From the NCBI GenBank assembly GCA_016721945.1, contig JADKHC010000017.1, forward strand, positions 1 through 59,168: a stretch of 59,168 nucleotides of DNA, read 5' to 3'. Position 1 is the first letter of the stretch; each line of letters opens with the position of its first letter. Positions 32,959 through 41,290 of the stretch are shown piece by piece. The notes beneath the pieces were generated by a model. That model saw only the letters and a program-made list of their open reading frames with translations, searched no databases and had not been told where the DNA came from. A program made the translations under genes and the position numbers. Source of the stretch: Verrucomicrobiota bacterium. GTDB lineage: Bacteria > Verrucomicrobiota > Verrucomicrobiia > Opitutales > Opitutaceae.

Positions 32959-33425
32959 ACCGCAGAGTTCACAGAGAACGCAGAGATTCGATCCGAAGAA
33001 GGTACGGTTCTCTTGGTACGAACGGTACCGGGCTGCGTTTCAAAAGCCTTGTTTTGCGAATTATGCCTTTTGGATCACGCGTCATAGGGCTTGGCGTGTG
33101 CGGTAATTGGCATGGCACGGGCTTCATGCCTTTTGGCTCATGCGGCAAAGGCTTTGGTTCGCGTTTCATAAGCTTTGGAGGGCGCTTCATAAGGCCTGTC
33201 TTGTGAGTTATAAGCTTTAGCAGGTCGTCCATGAGCTTTGCAGCCCGTGGCAAAAGCTTAAGCTCGGGCAGAAAGGCTTTTCGCGCCTGTGCCATCGAAC
33301 ATGGTGTCGGAGGCAATCGTCTTCATGCGTGAGGCGAGAGTCCTGAGGCGTGAGGCAAGGGCTTTGGCTCGCTCCATTCTTGCTTCTTTGCGCACCTTTG
33401 CGGCCTTTGTGTTCCAACCTCTCGA
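32959..33425. repeat. Compound intergenic repeat block flanked by inverted CACAGAG/GCAGAG-type arms
   Basis: The left arm directly after the helicase stop reads AACCGCAGAGTTCACAGAG and continues GAACGCAGAG; the right arm, about 33380-33425, read on the minus strand gives GGTTGGAACACAAAGGCCGC and GCAAAGGTGCGCAAAGAAG. Both are variants of the widespread 'accacagagrmcgcaaagaac' dispersed sequence and face each other. Between them lies the 21-bp minisatellite. The block occupies the whole gap between the helicase and the next palindrome. No confident gene in it. Confidence 0.65.
33020..33376. repeat. 21-bp minisatellite, 17 degenerate units
   Basis: Cutting the sequence every 21 bases from 33020 gives 17 units with a shared pattern close to CATAAGGCTTTGGnTCGCGnT, for example 33125-33145, 33146-33166, 33167-33187, 33209-33229 and 33356-33376. 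Units differ by several bases, so it is old or kept under selection for pattern. A unit of 21 bases is seven codons: on the minus strand 33316-32969 is open for 115 codons (TTG start) and reads as heptapeptides such as KRPPKLM, KREPKPL, PHEPKGM, TRDPKGI. Whether this is translated is unknown. Confidence 0.85.
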
Positions 33426-33459
33426 ACAATTTCACAGAAGACCACCGAACAAGCTGACA

Positions 33460-33549
33460 GAGGTAGGGGCGGACCGCCGGGCCGTCCGTTTAGGCTCGGG
33501 CCAATCGTGAGCGGGGTTGTCGGACGACCCGGCGGGTCATCCCCACCTC
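33460..33549. repeat. Imperfect GTAG-type REPIN
   Basis: Arm 33460-33488 (begins GAGGTAGGGGCGGACCGCC) and arm 33521-33549 face each other as an imperfect 29-base inverted repeat with a few mismatches; each contains a short hairpin ending in GTCCG. It closes the repeat block upstream of the nucleotidyltransferase pair, whose genes run toward it, and may help stop their transcript. Confidence 0.65.
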
Positions 33550-33581
33550 AATCCGCGACGGCCCGCTGGGAAAACAAAACC

Positions 33582-33818
33582 CTACTCTAGTTTGTATTTG
33601 TTGGCTGGTTCCTCAGCCACCTTCCACGAAGTATTTGCATCCTTCTGTGCAGCGATAAAGAGCACCGCTTGGTCAAGCCAGGCCAGGCGTTGGGCCGGCG
33701 TCATTCGCGAAAACTCCGTATGCCCGTCGTAATCCTCCGGCGAGGTTTGAGCAATGATCGCGCGCACATCCGGAGATACAGACGACTTTTCAGGCTGCGA
33801 AGGATTTGTCGTGCTCAT
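33582..33818 (-). CDS. Small acidic partner protein of the nucleotidyltransferase, 78 aa
   Basis: ATG at 33818 overlaps the stop of the upstream nucleotidyltransferase gene by four bases (ATGA), so the two are translationally coupled. The protein is soluble and helical: a disordered Ser/Thr/Pro-rich start, then DVRAIIAQTSPEDYDGHTEF and MTPAQRLAWLDQAVLFIAAQK, which reads as two amphipathic helices. No catalytic motif. By analogy with AbiE- or MNT/HEPN-type pairs it could be the cognate partner or regulator, but it is not a HEPN protein (no RxxxxH motif). Function unknown. Confidence 0.75.
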   Translation of the reverse strand: MSTTNPSQPEKSSVSPDVRAIIAQTSPEDYDGHTEFSRMTPAQRLAWLDQAVLFIAAQKDANTSWKVAEEPANKYKLE

Positions 33819-34339
33819 GGCTGATTATTCCTGAGCCATTCGATATCGATAAGGTCTTTGGTGCGTGGCGGCTGGATCGCCTCTTTGATCGCCAGCAATC
33901 GACGTCGGCTGATCACCCGAATACGAGTACCGTACAACTCCTTCCACTCAACATCGTCCACAAGCGTGGCGTAGGAAAGATCATCCCGGAGGAATATATC
34001 CACGTGGCGGAACGGCCGGTCGGGATCGATAAAACTGAAGACGAGCGCATGTTTCTCCTGAACTATCATCTTGATGGTTTCAGGATCGAGCAACGATGCC
34101 GGGGCGATCGGAACACGCGGCTTCAGACCAAGTCTTTCCATCGTTGCGATAAACTTCCCGAAATTATCGGCCTGCATCTGTACGGCGACATCGACGTCCA
34201 TCGTCACACGTTCGACGCCGTGCAATACACACGCCACGCCTCCGCCCACAATAAAATCGACTCCCGACTGCGCCAGTGCGCACAAGATTTCTTCGTAGGG
34301 GCCCATCGGCAGTTTGGTGATCATGGCGAACAAACCCAT
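33815..34339 (-). CDS. AbiEii/MNT-like nucleotidyltransferase
   Basis: 174 residues. The nucleotidyltransferase-fold signature is clear: FIVGGGVACVLHGVERVTMDVDVAVQ, with GG at 32-33 and the metal-binding pair Asp48 and Asp50; a third acidic residue is likely in RHVDIFL. Later RVISRRRLLAIKEAIQPPRTKDLIDIEWL is the usual C-terminal block (KxxAxxxRxKDxxDIxxL). This fold is shared by AbiEii-type toxins and by DUF6036-type proteins. A GGAGG lies 12 bases before ATG 34339. It is followed, with four-base overlap, by a 78-residue protein, so it may be part of a toxin-antitoxin-like pair. Confidence 0.85.
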   Translation of the reverse strand: MGLFAMITKLPMGPYEEILCALAQSGVDFIVGGGVACVLHGVERVTMDVDVAVQMQADNFGKFIATMERLGLKPRVPIAPASLLDPETIKMIVQEKHALVFSFIDPDRPFRHVDIFLRDDLSYATLVDDVEWKELYGTRIRVISRRRLLAIKEAIQPPRTKDLIDIEWLRNNQP

Positions 34340-34522
34340 TCAAGAAATCGTCCTCCATATGGCGACCTCGAAATTCTTCAGGACACAACACGGATATCGC
34401 CCGCCAGGCTATCTGATCTTAACGACGTCAGCAGCGGTCGCGCCCCAGCAGCCGCAGAAAAAACCCTCGCTCACGCGGTCTGTCTCTGCGCCGATTGCAC
34501 GGAGTAAATTTCCGCACCACGT

Positions 34523-35242
34523 ATGACTCCTTTCTCCCTGCCGCCCGGCAATTCCCAGATCAAATGCGTGCACAGCTTCGACGAACTGGTTTCCACTCGT
34601 TTCGCGGATGGCGTCAACGCCTTGTGTTGGCAGCGCACGTTGCCCGGCGATTTCGGCGAGATCGTGCAGCTTCTCGGCAGTAGCGGCGACTCCAGCGAAG
34701 CTATCACCACGCTCGATGAGGCACGGCTTCGGCGTCTGCCGGTGAGTGCTGAGGGACGCCGCGCCATCGACCAACTCCTCGCCGACCTGGAGTTGCTCCG
34801 TAACCACGATCTAGATCCAGCGCTCAACTTCATCAGCGGCTACCCGCGCGACGACGAACCAGGCCCAATCCCCACGGACGTCTTCTCCTTTCACGCCGAC
34901 AGCGCGCCGGTGGAAGCCGACACCTTCCTTTGCACTTATCACGGTCCGACGAGCGAAGGCGTGCGCAACGACGAGGCGCAGCGTCGTGTGGATATTCCCG
35001 AAACCCGCAGCGAATTGCTCAAGATTTTTGGCGGAGCGGACAACGACGACTTTCGCGAATACCTGAAGGAAAATTGCTACGATCTGCACTATGCGGCGGT
35101 TTCTCAGGCGCGGCCTTTTTCCTTCGGCTTAGGAAATCTTTGGCGAATCGCAATCGACTATCCCGGCAGCCCCGTGCCGCCCTGTATCCACCGCGCGCCC
35201 GCCACGTTGCCCGGCCAGGCGCGCTTGCTGCTGATCAGTTAA
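34523..35242 (+). CDS. DUF1826-like protein
   Basis: 239 residues, soluble. NALCWQRTLPGDFGEIVQLL near the start and FHADSAPVEADTFLCTYHGPTSEGVRNDEAQRRVDIPETRSELL in the C-terminal half are the features I associate with DUF1826: a conserved HAD...DT(F/Y)LCTYHG...SEG motif with possible metal ligands His and Cys. Many members lie near zinc-responsive genes, but no such gene is seen here. Identity is recalled, not searched. Divergent from the nucleotidyltransferase gene with 183 bases between, the likely promoter region for both. Confidence 0.65.
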   Translation: MTPFSLPPGNSQIKCVHSFDELVSTRFADGVNALCWQRTLPGDFGEIVQLLGSSGDSSEAITTLDEARLRRLPVSAEGRRAIDQLLADLELLRNHDLDPALNFISGYPRDDEPGPIPTDVFSFHADSAPVEADTFLCTYHGPTSEGVRNDEAQRRVDIPETRSELLKIFGGADNDDFREYLKENCYDLHYAAVSQARPFSFGLGNLWRIAIDYPGSPVPPCIHRAPATLPGQARLLLIS

Positions 35243-35685
35243 AAAGATCCCTCGGGAGCGGGAGAAAGTAGGCTAACTCGCTCGCAAAAAAATTCGCTGC
35301 TTATAGCGAAGAAAGTGGGCCTGCCCGGTGGGCGATTTTGAGCACCAGAGGGCAGGCCAGTATTATTGGGAGTTCATGCCACGATAAAAGCTTCAGGCGT
35401 GCCAACGAAACGCACCGTCATGGACAATAATTCATGCGACAATCTGCCTGAAGTGTGCTGCCGCACCATGCTCGCGCGAGTATCGAACACTTCGGCAGGA
35501 CACGAAAAGCAGATTCGTTTAATGTACATTTCAATCGCTTTATTAACCACCGAATACGCGACAAGCCAGAAGCGTAATCAGCTCGACTTCCACATCCCTG
35601 CACATCTTATATTCTAAAACGAAACCCCACTGGAGACCAGGCACTGGGCAGTTAAAATTACCCAATAAAATAGTAATCCATTTTC
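35243..35685. other. Intergenic stretch without a convincing gene
   Basis: 443 bases. A 9-bp inverted repeat (35318-35326 with 35350-35358) may end the DUF1826-like transcript, and a small TTCGCTGC...GCGAA hairpin precedes it. The rest is AT-richer toward 35650, ahead of the gene at 35686. Short open frames on both strands here have no protein-like composition. Confidence 0.4.
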
Positions 35686-36186
35686 ATGCTACCTAACCCA
35701 TCAAACATAAGGAAAATACTCGTCGCGGTGTTCTGTTGGTTGATTGGAACAGTCTCAGTTACGGCGGAGACTGCGGCTGAACGGGCCGCCGTGCCGACAG
35801 CATCGGCAGAAACGGTAAAGAGGGATGAAGCAGGAGCTCAGCGACAAGAGGCGGCCTGCCAAGACTCTGATCGGAAGGAGATCGAGTCGTTACTACATTA
35901 CATCGGCGCAATGGAAGGCGCTTCGTTTGTTCGCAACGGCCAGGTGCATACTCCAAAAGAGGCCGAAGCGCATCTCAGGCTTAAGTGGACCAATCAAAAG
36001 TCCCGGATCGCTACGGCTGAAGACTTCATCCGCCTGTGTGGCACAAAATCTTCGCTGTCTAGAAAAGCTTACGTGATCAGATTCAAAGACGGCCACGAGG
36101 AGGAAGCTGCGGTTGTTTTATCGAAGCAGCTGCAAGTAGTTCGCGCGGCGTCAGTGCCTGAAAACCAAGACGTGCCGAACAAGTAA
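35686..36186 (+). CDS. DUF5329-like exported protein
   Basis: 166 residues with a signal peptide (residues 1-27, ILVAVFCWLIGTVSVTAETA). The mature part has EIESLLHYIGAMEGASFVRNGQVHTPKEAEAHLRLKW and IATAEDFIRLCGTKSSLSRKAYVIRF, which match the DUF5329 pattern: a helix pair with 'FxRNGxxh...A..HL..K' followed by 'TAEDFI...T(K/S)SS.SG..Y'. Cysteines at QEAACQDSD and RLCGTK could form a disulfide. Function of the family is unknown. Single gene; about 190 bases to the next on the same strand. Confidence 0.75.
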   Translation: MLPNPSNIRKILVAVFCWLIGTVSVTAETAAERAAVPTASAETVKRDEAGAQRQEAACQDSDRKEIESLLHYIGAMEGASFVRNGQVHTPKEAEAHLRLKWTNQKSRIATAEDFIRLCGTKSSLSRKAYVIRFKDGHEEEAAVVLSKQLQVVRAASVPENQDVPNK

Positions 36187-36379
36187 GGCTAAGAACTCGT
36201 TTGAGTAGCTAATCGGGCCAGCCCTGCGGGCGCGCCTCGTCAGCATTCGTTTTCACGAGGAAACGACTTCCTCTTGCGGTTTCACCACTCATTTACGGGC
36301 ACCAATGCGGTGGGAGCTGTACCAAGCTTTGGCGGCATAATACTCTGCCGACGACACTCACTCGTTCACACCCCAAGCC

Positions 36380-38086
36380 ATGCCTTTACTCAAAACACTT
36401 TCGCTGCAAACAAAGCTCAGCCACCAACTCTGGTCACGATTCCTGTCGGCGTTATTTCTTGGCTTTTTTTGTATAGTGTTCGTTGGTTGTGGTGGTGGAG
36501 ATAGCGGCGGTAGTGGCAGCGGTACTACACCAAATCCGCCGCCCACACCACCCCCGGCCGTGACGAGTCCTGCCATCACGGCGCAACCCGCCAGCCAATC
36601 CGTCACTGTCGGGAGTGCTGCGACGTTTTCTGTCACCGCGACGGGCACCGCTCCCTTCACATACCAATGGCGCAAAAACGGCGCTGCCATCAGTGGCGCG
36701 ACCACTTCGTCCTACCGGATCGCGGCAACATCGACCACGGACAACGGCGCTACGTTCTCCGTCGTCGTTTCCAACTCCGCCGGCAGTATCACGTCCAGTG
36801 TCGCCACGCTTTCCGTCAACCCCGCGACAGGACCGGGCGCAGTCATCACCACGCAGCCCAGCGATTGCACCGTCGCGATCGGCCAGACCGCAACATTTAC
36901 CGTAACCGCCAGCGGCACACCCGCGCCCACCTTTGCGTGGCAACGTTCCAGTGACGGCATCACGTGGACTCCGATCAGCGGCGCGACCAGTGCGACTTAC
37001 TCTTTCACCAGCGCATTATCCGACGACAGTGCGCTGTTCCGCGCGGTGGCCACCAATAGCACCAACACCGCTTACAGCGAAGCCGCTGCGATCTACGTGT
37101 TTCCGCCAACTGGAAATGCAAACGGCCATTTCGCCGTCCCAGCCGAAGCGCGCGCCGAAGATGTTTCCACGCCCGATCACGTCGTCGGCACGGGCACGCC
37201 GGAAAGTTGCACCGCTGATGCCTTCATCGCTGCTGTCGCCTTGGGAGGGAAGATAACATTCAACGGCGGTGCCCAACCTTTCACCATCCTCCTCAACCGA
37301 CCAGCTAAGGTTTTTAATAACAAGCCCAACGTCGTAATCGATGGTGGGGGCCTGGTCACGCTCAGCGGCGGCGGAACGACCCGTATTCTCTACATGAATA
37401 CCTGCGACTCGAACCAAGTGTGGACAACCAGCCACTGTCAGGATCAGGAAACTCCGCACCTGACCGTGCAAAATCTGACCTTCATCGATGGCAGTTCCAA
37501 AAGCGAAACGGCATATGATGGCGGTGGCGCCATCTGGGTGCGCGGCGGACGTTTCAAAATCGTGAACTGTCGTTTTCTCGCCAATGTCTGCGCCGATCTC
37601 GGACCCGACGTAGGTGGCGCGGCCGTGCGAGTTTTTAGCCAGTACCAAGGCCTGCCCGTTTACGTTGTGAACAGCACGTTCGGCGGCTCATCGACCTACG
37701 GCAACGTCGGCTCGAACGGCGGCGGCATCAGCAGCATCGGTGTTTCGTGGGCGATCTATAACAGCGTATTCTCCTACAACCGCGCCATCGGCAACGGCGG
37801 CAACTCCGTCGTCAACGGCACGCAGGTCGGCAATGGCGGCAGTGGCGGCGCGATCTACATGGATGGAAACACCATGACGCTTTCGCTCTACGGAACGTTG
37901 ATCGAGGAAAACACCGTCAACATGCACGGCTCAGCGATCTTTTTTATTACCAACAACCACGACGGCACAGTTCACATCGAAGACTCCGTGATCCGAAACA
38001 ACCACGGAGGCTCCTGGTACACACTGCCCGGCATCTCGATGCACAGCGATACCCGTCAGGAGATCATCAACTCCACCGTGCAATAG
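36380..38086 (+). CDS. Surface lipoprotein with two Ig-like domains and a beta-helix
   Basis: 568 residues. Signal peptide with lipobox FVGC, Cys37 followed by GGGDSGGSGSG, points to an outer-surface lipoprotein. A Pro-rich linker leads to two immunoglobulin-like domains (about 55-150 and 155-250: ITAQPASQSVTVGSAATFSV and ITTQPSDCTVAIGQTATFTV are their starts). The rest (about 265-568) is a right-handed parallel beta-helix like those of polysaccharide-binding proteins or lyases, with NPNVVIDGGG-like turns (KPNVVIDGGG), GGGAIWVRGGRF and SGGAIYMDGN. No catalytic residue can be fixed. It ends abruptly at STVQ, perhaps shortened. Confidence 0.85.
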   Translation: MPLLKTLSLQTKLSHQLWSRFLSALFLGFFCIVFVGCGGGDSGGSGSGTTPNPPPTPPPAVTSPAITAQPASQSVTVGSAATFSVTATGTAPFTYQWRKNGAAISGATTSSYRIAATSTTDNGATFSVVVSNSAGSITSSVATLSVNPATGPGAVITTQPSDCTVAIGQTATFTVTASGTPAPTFAWQRSSDGITWTPISGATSATYSFTSALSDDSALFRAVATNSTNTAYSEAAAIYVFPPTGNANGHFAVPAEARAEDVSTPDHVVGTGTPESCTADAFIAAVALGGKITFNGGAQPFTILLNRPAKVFNNKPNVVIDGGGLVTLSGGGTTRILYMNTCDSNQVWTTSHCQDQETPHLTVQNLTFIDGSSKSETAYDGGGAIWVRGGRFKIVNCRFLANVCADLGPDVGGAAVRVFSQYQGLPVYVVNSTFGGSSTYGNVGSNGGGISSIGVSWAIYNSVFSYNRAIGNGGNSVVNGTQVGNGGSGGAIYMDGNTMTLSLYGTLIEENTVNMHGSAIFFITNNHDGTVHIEDSVIRNNHGGSWYTLPGISMHSDTRQEIINSTVQ

Positions 38087-38178
38087 GTGTTTCTAACGGT
38101 TATATCAGCCACGCTCCCGACTGGAGCAAAACGTGCCCAAGCACGGAACGTGTCTGCTGGGTCGTTGTGCTATAGAGC

Positions 38179-38619
38179 CTAGTTAGCTGGTTTTTCTGTG
38201 CCGTGCTGCTCAAAAAGCACCTTCGCTTCAGCCTCGACCTTTTCAAAGACGTCATCGCCATAGAGCGCCCTAATCCGCTTTTCCATCACCTCGTTATAGC
38301 TGGATGCGTAATTTCTGATGGGTGCAGTCAGCATGCAACCAGCAATAACTCGCACCTCAATCTCGTATCGAGTCCGCATGATCTGGCAGTACTCGTGAAA
38401 CCAATCCGTCGGCAAACCACAAAGCACCACCACCAACTTTCCACCGGCAAGTTCACGCTCCGCTTCCCTTTTGCCGTCTCTGTTCGCAAAGGCATCAAGC
38501 ACCAGCGTTGATTCACGCGCTCTTTCGGCCCTTTGCCACTGCATGTACCTCACAGCAAATAAGACAACCGCCACGGTAGGGATGATTAGGTATATACGCT
38601 TCACATCAGATAGACGCAC
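38179..38619 (-). CDS. Single-pass membrane protein of unknown function, 146 aa
   Basis: A membrane helix at residues about 9-25 (IYLIIPTVAVVLFAVRYM) is followed by a charged helix and a soluble part with GKLVVVLCGLPTDWFHEYCQIMR, IEVRVIAGCMLT and a C-terminal helix MEKRIRALYGDDVFEKVEAEAKVLF. The strand CGLP and GC residues suggest a small alpha/beta fold. No family recognised. It lies 31 bases downstream of the cysteine-cluster gene on the same strand, so it may be cotranscribed. Confidence 0.7.
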   Translation of the reverse strand: MRLSDVKRIYLIIPTVAVVLFAVRYMQWQRAERARESTLVLDAFANRDGKREAERELAGGKLVVVLCGLPTDWFHEYCQIMRTRYEIEVRVIAGCMLTAPIRNYASSYNEVMEKRIRALYGDDVFEKVEAEAKVLFEQHGTEKPAN

Positions 38620-38650
38620 AAGTCGGCGATTTCTTAGGCTAACGGCTCGT

Positions 38651-39397
38651 CTACTGGAAATATCCTTCCGCGCGCATCACACCGGAGTCCTCATCGCCCG
38701 GTTCCGAAGCTTCGCGGCATGACTCGGGAAAGGCCGATTGACGCTGGGTCCAGCGCACCGCGCACAAACTGCTCGTCAGCGCCTCGTGCAAAGCCGAACC
38801 AAAGTCGTAGGCTTGTCCGTCAAAACCCGCTTCAGCCACGGCCTGATCGATCGCCAGCATGACGGCAAACATTCGCCCGCGCACGCCAGGGATATAAACG
38901 TCGAGGTCCTCGCGACCGTTTTCGAGATTAGTTCGGCAAGCATCGACGTTGTTACTATGGTGCGAACGACACGCCTCAGGACGCGCTTCGTAAATCGAGC
39001 AGCTCTGTTCACGCAGCAGTACGCACGGTCTTTTTAACAGCGTACGCTCAAAATTCGAACGCCCGGTGACAGCCTCGCGATGGGCCGCCGCCCGCGCGAT
39101 CAAGGCTTCGAGTTCCTCCGGTGAAAAATGCTTTTGCACGTACTGAGCAGCGATGAGTACTTCGTGCGCCAGCACGCCGACCGGCACGTGGCAGCAAGTG
39201 CCGCAACCCGCCCGGCAAGCGACCGTCGCGAGGGCCGCAGCGGGTGCCGACGCATACGCGCGATCAAACTCCTTGTGCGCACTGGCGAGAACCGAGAGGA
39301 GATCGCCCGGATTGCGTGTCTTCTTCAATCGCTTCAGCACCGCAGCGCCGATCTTTTCGAACATCGCGTCTTCTTCCGGTGAAAATTGGGCACACAT
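38651..39397 (-). CDS. YkgJ-type cysteine-cluster protein
   Basis: 248 residues from ATG 39397 (MCAQFSPEED); the frame is open further upstream, but that part is not protein-like. Cysteine cluster VACRAGCGTCCHVPVGV (about 68-84) and a second CVLLREQSCSIYEARPEACRSHHS define the YkgJ / UPF0153 family, thought to bind a metal, probably zinc or an iron-sulfur cluster. Soluble; function not known. The cysteine spacing C-x3-C-x2-CC...C-x7-C-x10-C is typical. Its neighbours give no clue. Confidence 0.88.
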   Translation of the reverse strand: MCAQFSPEEDAMFEKIGAAVLKRLKKTRNPGDLLSVLASAHKEFDRAYASAPAAALATVACRAGCGTCCHVPVGVLAHEVLIAAQYVQKHFSPEELEALIARAAAHREAVTGRSNFERTLLKRPCVLLREQSCSIYEARPEACRSHHSNNVDACRTNLENGREDLDVYIPGVRGRMFAVMLAIDQAVAEAGFDGQAYDFGSALHEALTSSLCAVRWTQRQSAFPESCREASEPGDEDSGVMRAEGYFQ

Positions 39398-39510
39398 AGG
39401 CGACGCAATAAATCGCACGTCACATAACATAACAAGGCCCGTCCACACTACCGCTAAGCAAAAGTCAGCGGGTCAGTGCGCCTTGGTTATGCACGCCCAA
39501 AAGCTAATCC

Positions 39511-39640
39511 AAAACGATGCAGTTGAAGCATGACCTCCAGCAAGGAGCGGTGCGCAGAAGGTGGAGCCCGATGTCCTCATCGGGCTTAACCGGAGTTGCA
39601 TCCAAAACCAGCCCGTTGGGACAACTGGCTCCACCTTCCG
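39511..39640. repeat. GGAG-type REPIN, left copy of a 140-bp dispersed element
   Basis: Starts with AACGATGCAGTTGAAGCAT, then an inner pair of inverted hairpins each headed by GGAG: CCCGATG, loop TCCT, CATCGGG on the plus strand, and CCAGTTG ... on the minus strand, closed by GGTGGAG/CTCCACC. It shares most of its sequence with 42971-43112, but the right terminal GCATCGTTAC is missing, so this copy is damaged. It lies between the ParA-like and YkgJ-type genes. Confidence 0.8.
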
Positions 39641-39661
39641 TGCTTGGTTGCGGATAGATTC

Positions 39662-40381
39662 TCACACTTCCACCGAGGCGATTTCGGACATGGCGTGATT
39701 GAGCCACATCTTCAAACGCTGGCGCTCCATCATACCTAAGCCGGAAGCTGTGTTATTTTTCGCTGACCAGAAGCTGGCATTGGATGCGTCGATTTTTTGC
39801 GCCACGGCTTCGTGTAGACGTTTGAGCGTGATCACCTTCGCACCAAAATTCTCGGCGCGCACCTGTTCGCCAGAATTGTCGAGTTGGTTGAAATCGTCAC
39901 CGCGCAGCTGATTTCGCACGAGGATGTATTGCAGACGTGAGCCGAATTGATCGAGCAGCCGTGACAACAAATCCACCGAATCGCGCCCGGCATCCATCAC
40001 ATGCCAGTAATAAACCGATATGCCGCTTTCGACGGCGAGATCGAGCACGCCCGATTCGTTCATCCATTTGACCAAAGGCTCGTGCGTTTGCGCGGCGAGA
40101 TCCACGAGGACGCGTCGGCCTGGTTGCTCGGCGGCACTTTCGACAATCGCATCCAAAGCCTCGTAGCTGTCCACAACCACCGGAGACGCATAACCGGAAT
40201 AATAGCGTAGAAGCGCACCATGCGAACGGTCCGTATCAAAACCGACAAAGGGCAATTTTTGATCGATAAAATACTGAGCCAGCAGACGGGCCGTAAGTGA
40301 TTTACCGACGCCTCCTTTTTCGCCACCGATGAGATGGATCTTGGATTGCGTGCCGATTTCGAGATCAGGGAGTTGGGTCAT
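39662..40381 (-). CDS. Solitary ParA-like P-loop ATPase (MobD-like)
   Basis: 239 residues from ATG 40381 (MTQLPDLEIGTQSKIHLIGGEKGGVGKSLTA). The deviant Walker A motif GGEKGGVGKS and VLVDLAAQTHEPLV (Walker A' and B region, here DLAAQ instead of DxPP) belong to the ParA/MinD/CooC superfamily. Pairing with a ParB is not seen, and the protein resembles mobilisation or 'dinitrogenase reductase-like' solo members more than chromosomal ParA. The switch segment lacks the usual D(T/L)P. Function unknown. It is followed on the same strand by intergenic repeat sequence, then the YkgJ-type gene. Confidence 0.85.
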   Translation of the reverse strand: MTQLPDLEIGTQSKIHLIGGEKGGVGKSLTARLLAQYFIDQKLPFVGFDTDRSHGALLRYYSGYASPVVVDSYEALDAIVESAAEQPGRRVLVDLAAQTHEPLVKWMNESGVLDLAVESGISVYYWHVMDAGRDSVDLLSRLLDQFGSRLQYILVRNQLRGDDFNQLDNSGEQVRAENFGAKVITLKRLHEAVAQKIDASNASFWSAKNNTASGLGMMERQRLKMWLNHAMSEIASVEV

Positions 40382-40546
40382 GGGAAATAAAGTGGGTTGG
40401 TCGCAGTGAGTCGTGCTGAAACGCCGGGCACATTGCAGGACCCGTGCCAGCAGCGGCTCGCGCTCGATTTCTCGCAATCGAAGCCACCGGGCACAGTTAT
40501 TACCTCATTTTCGAGGTTCGGTGCTGCCAGCGCCCGCCACTCACAC

Positions 40547-41290
40547 TCAGCGATAAGGCTGGTGCAGATCGACGGGCTTCACAGCCTTGCTACGGAGCTT
40601 GAGGTTTAACATCTCGACCGCAAAAGCGAAGGCCATGGAGAAATAGATATAGCCCTTGGGTATGTGCTGCCCCATCGACTCGCCCACGAGCGTGACGCCG
40701 ATCAGGATGAGAAAACTCAACGCGAGCATCTTGAGCGTCGGGTGCTTATGGACGAAATCGCTGATCGCTCCGGCAAAAACCAGCATGATTACGAGCGCGA
40801 TGATAACTGCCGCGATCATCACGCCAAGCTGGTTGGCCATACCGACTGCGGTGATGACCGAGTCGAGTGAAAACACGATATCGAGCAGCACGATCTGAAC
40901 AATCACACTCGTAAACGAGGCGACACGTCCCGCCGTCGCTACGCCATCCTCACCTTCGAGTTTACCGTGAATTTCGTGAACGCTTTTCGCGATAAGGAAG
41001 AGACCGCCGATACCGAGAATGAGGTCGCGTCCCGACAAACCATGATTGATCACGGGCACGGTGAATAGCGGAGCCGTCAAACGCATGAGCCAAGAAATAC
41101 TGCAAAGTAACGCGATGCGCGTGATGAGCGCCAACATGAGACCGATCTGCCGGGCTTTGCCCTGCTGCTCATGCGGAAGTTTGCCCGCAAGGATCGAAAT
41201 GAAGATGATATTGTCGATGCCCAGAACAATCTCGAGGCCGGTGAGCGTCAGCAGTGAAATCCAGATTTGCGGGTCAGTAAGCCAGTCCAT
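40547..41290 (-). CDS. TerC-family integral membrane protein
   Basis: 247 residues from ATG 41290 (MDWLTDPQIWISLLTLTGLEIVLGIDNIIFISILAGKLP); a longer open frame runs upstream but is not protein-like. About seven membrane helices. The two repeated TerC signatures with buried acids are present: GLEIVLGIDNIIF and LLDIVFSLDSVITAVG. The family is involved in manganese export or loading of secreted metalloproteins in other bacteria, and in tellurite resistance in plasmids; here a manganese role is more likely. No riboswitch for manganese was recognised in the leader. Confidence 0.92.
   Translation of the reverse strand: MDWLTDPQIWISLLTLTGLEIVLGIDNIIFISILAGKLPHEQQGKARQIGLMLALITRIALLCSISWLMRLTAPLFTVPVINHGLSGRDLILGIGGLFLIAKSVHEIHGKLEGEDGVATAGRVASFTSVIVQIVLLDIVFSLDSVITAVGMANQLGVMIAAVIIALVIMLVFAGAISDFVHKHPTLKMLALSFLILIGVTLVGESMGQHIPKGYIYFSMAFAFAVEMLNLKLRSKAVKPVDLHQPYR

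Noticed and set aside
33100..33140. A sigma-54 promoter-like TGGCAC at 33112
   Set aside because: No GC at the required -12 spacing, and it is part of the minisatellite. Another near match at 1493 has spacing one base too long.
32969..33316. A 115-residue heptapeptide-repeat protein as a firm gene
   Set aside because: It depends on a TTG start inside the repeat block, with no ribosome site; kept only as an observation on the minisatellite.
33020..33376. CRISPR array
   Set aside because: Units are contiguous with no unique spacers, 21 bases long and degenerate; no cas genes in the window.
35366..35617. An 83-codon frame in the gap before the DUF5329-like gene
   Set aside because: Composition looks random, no start signal, and no likeness to known proteins.
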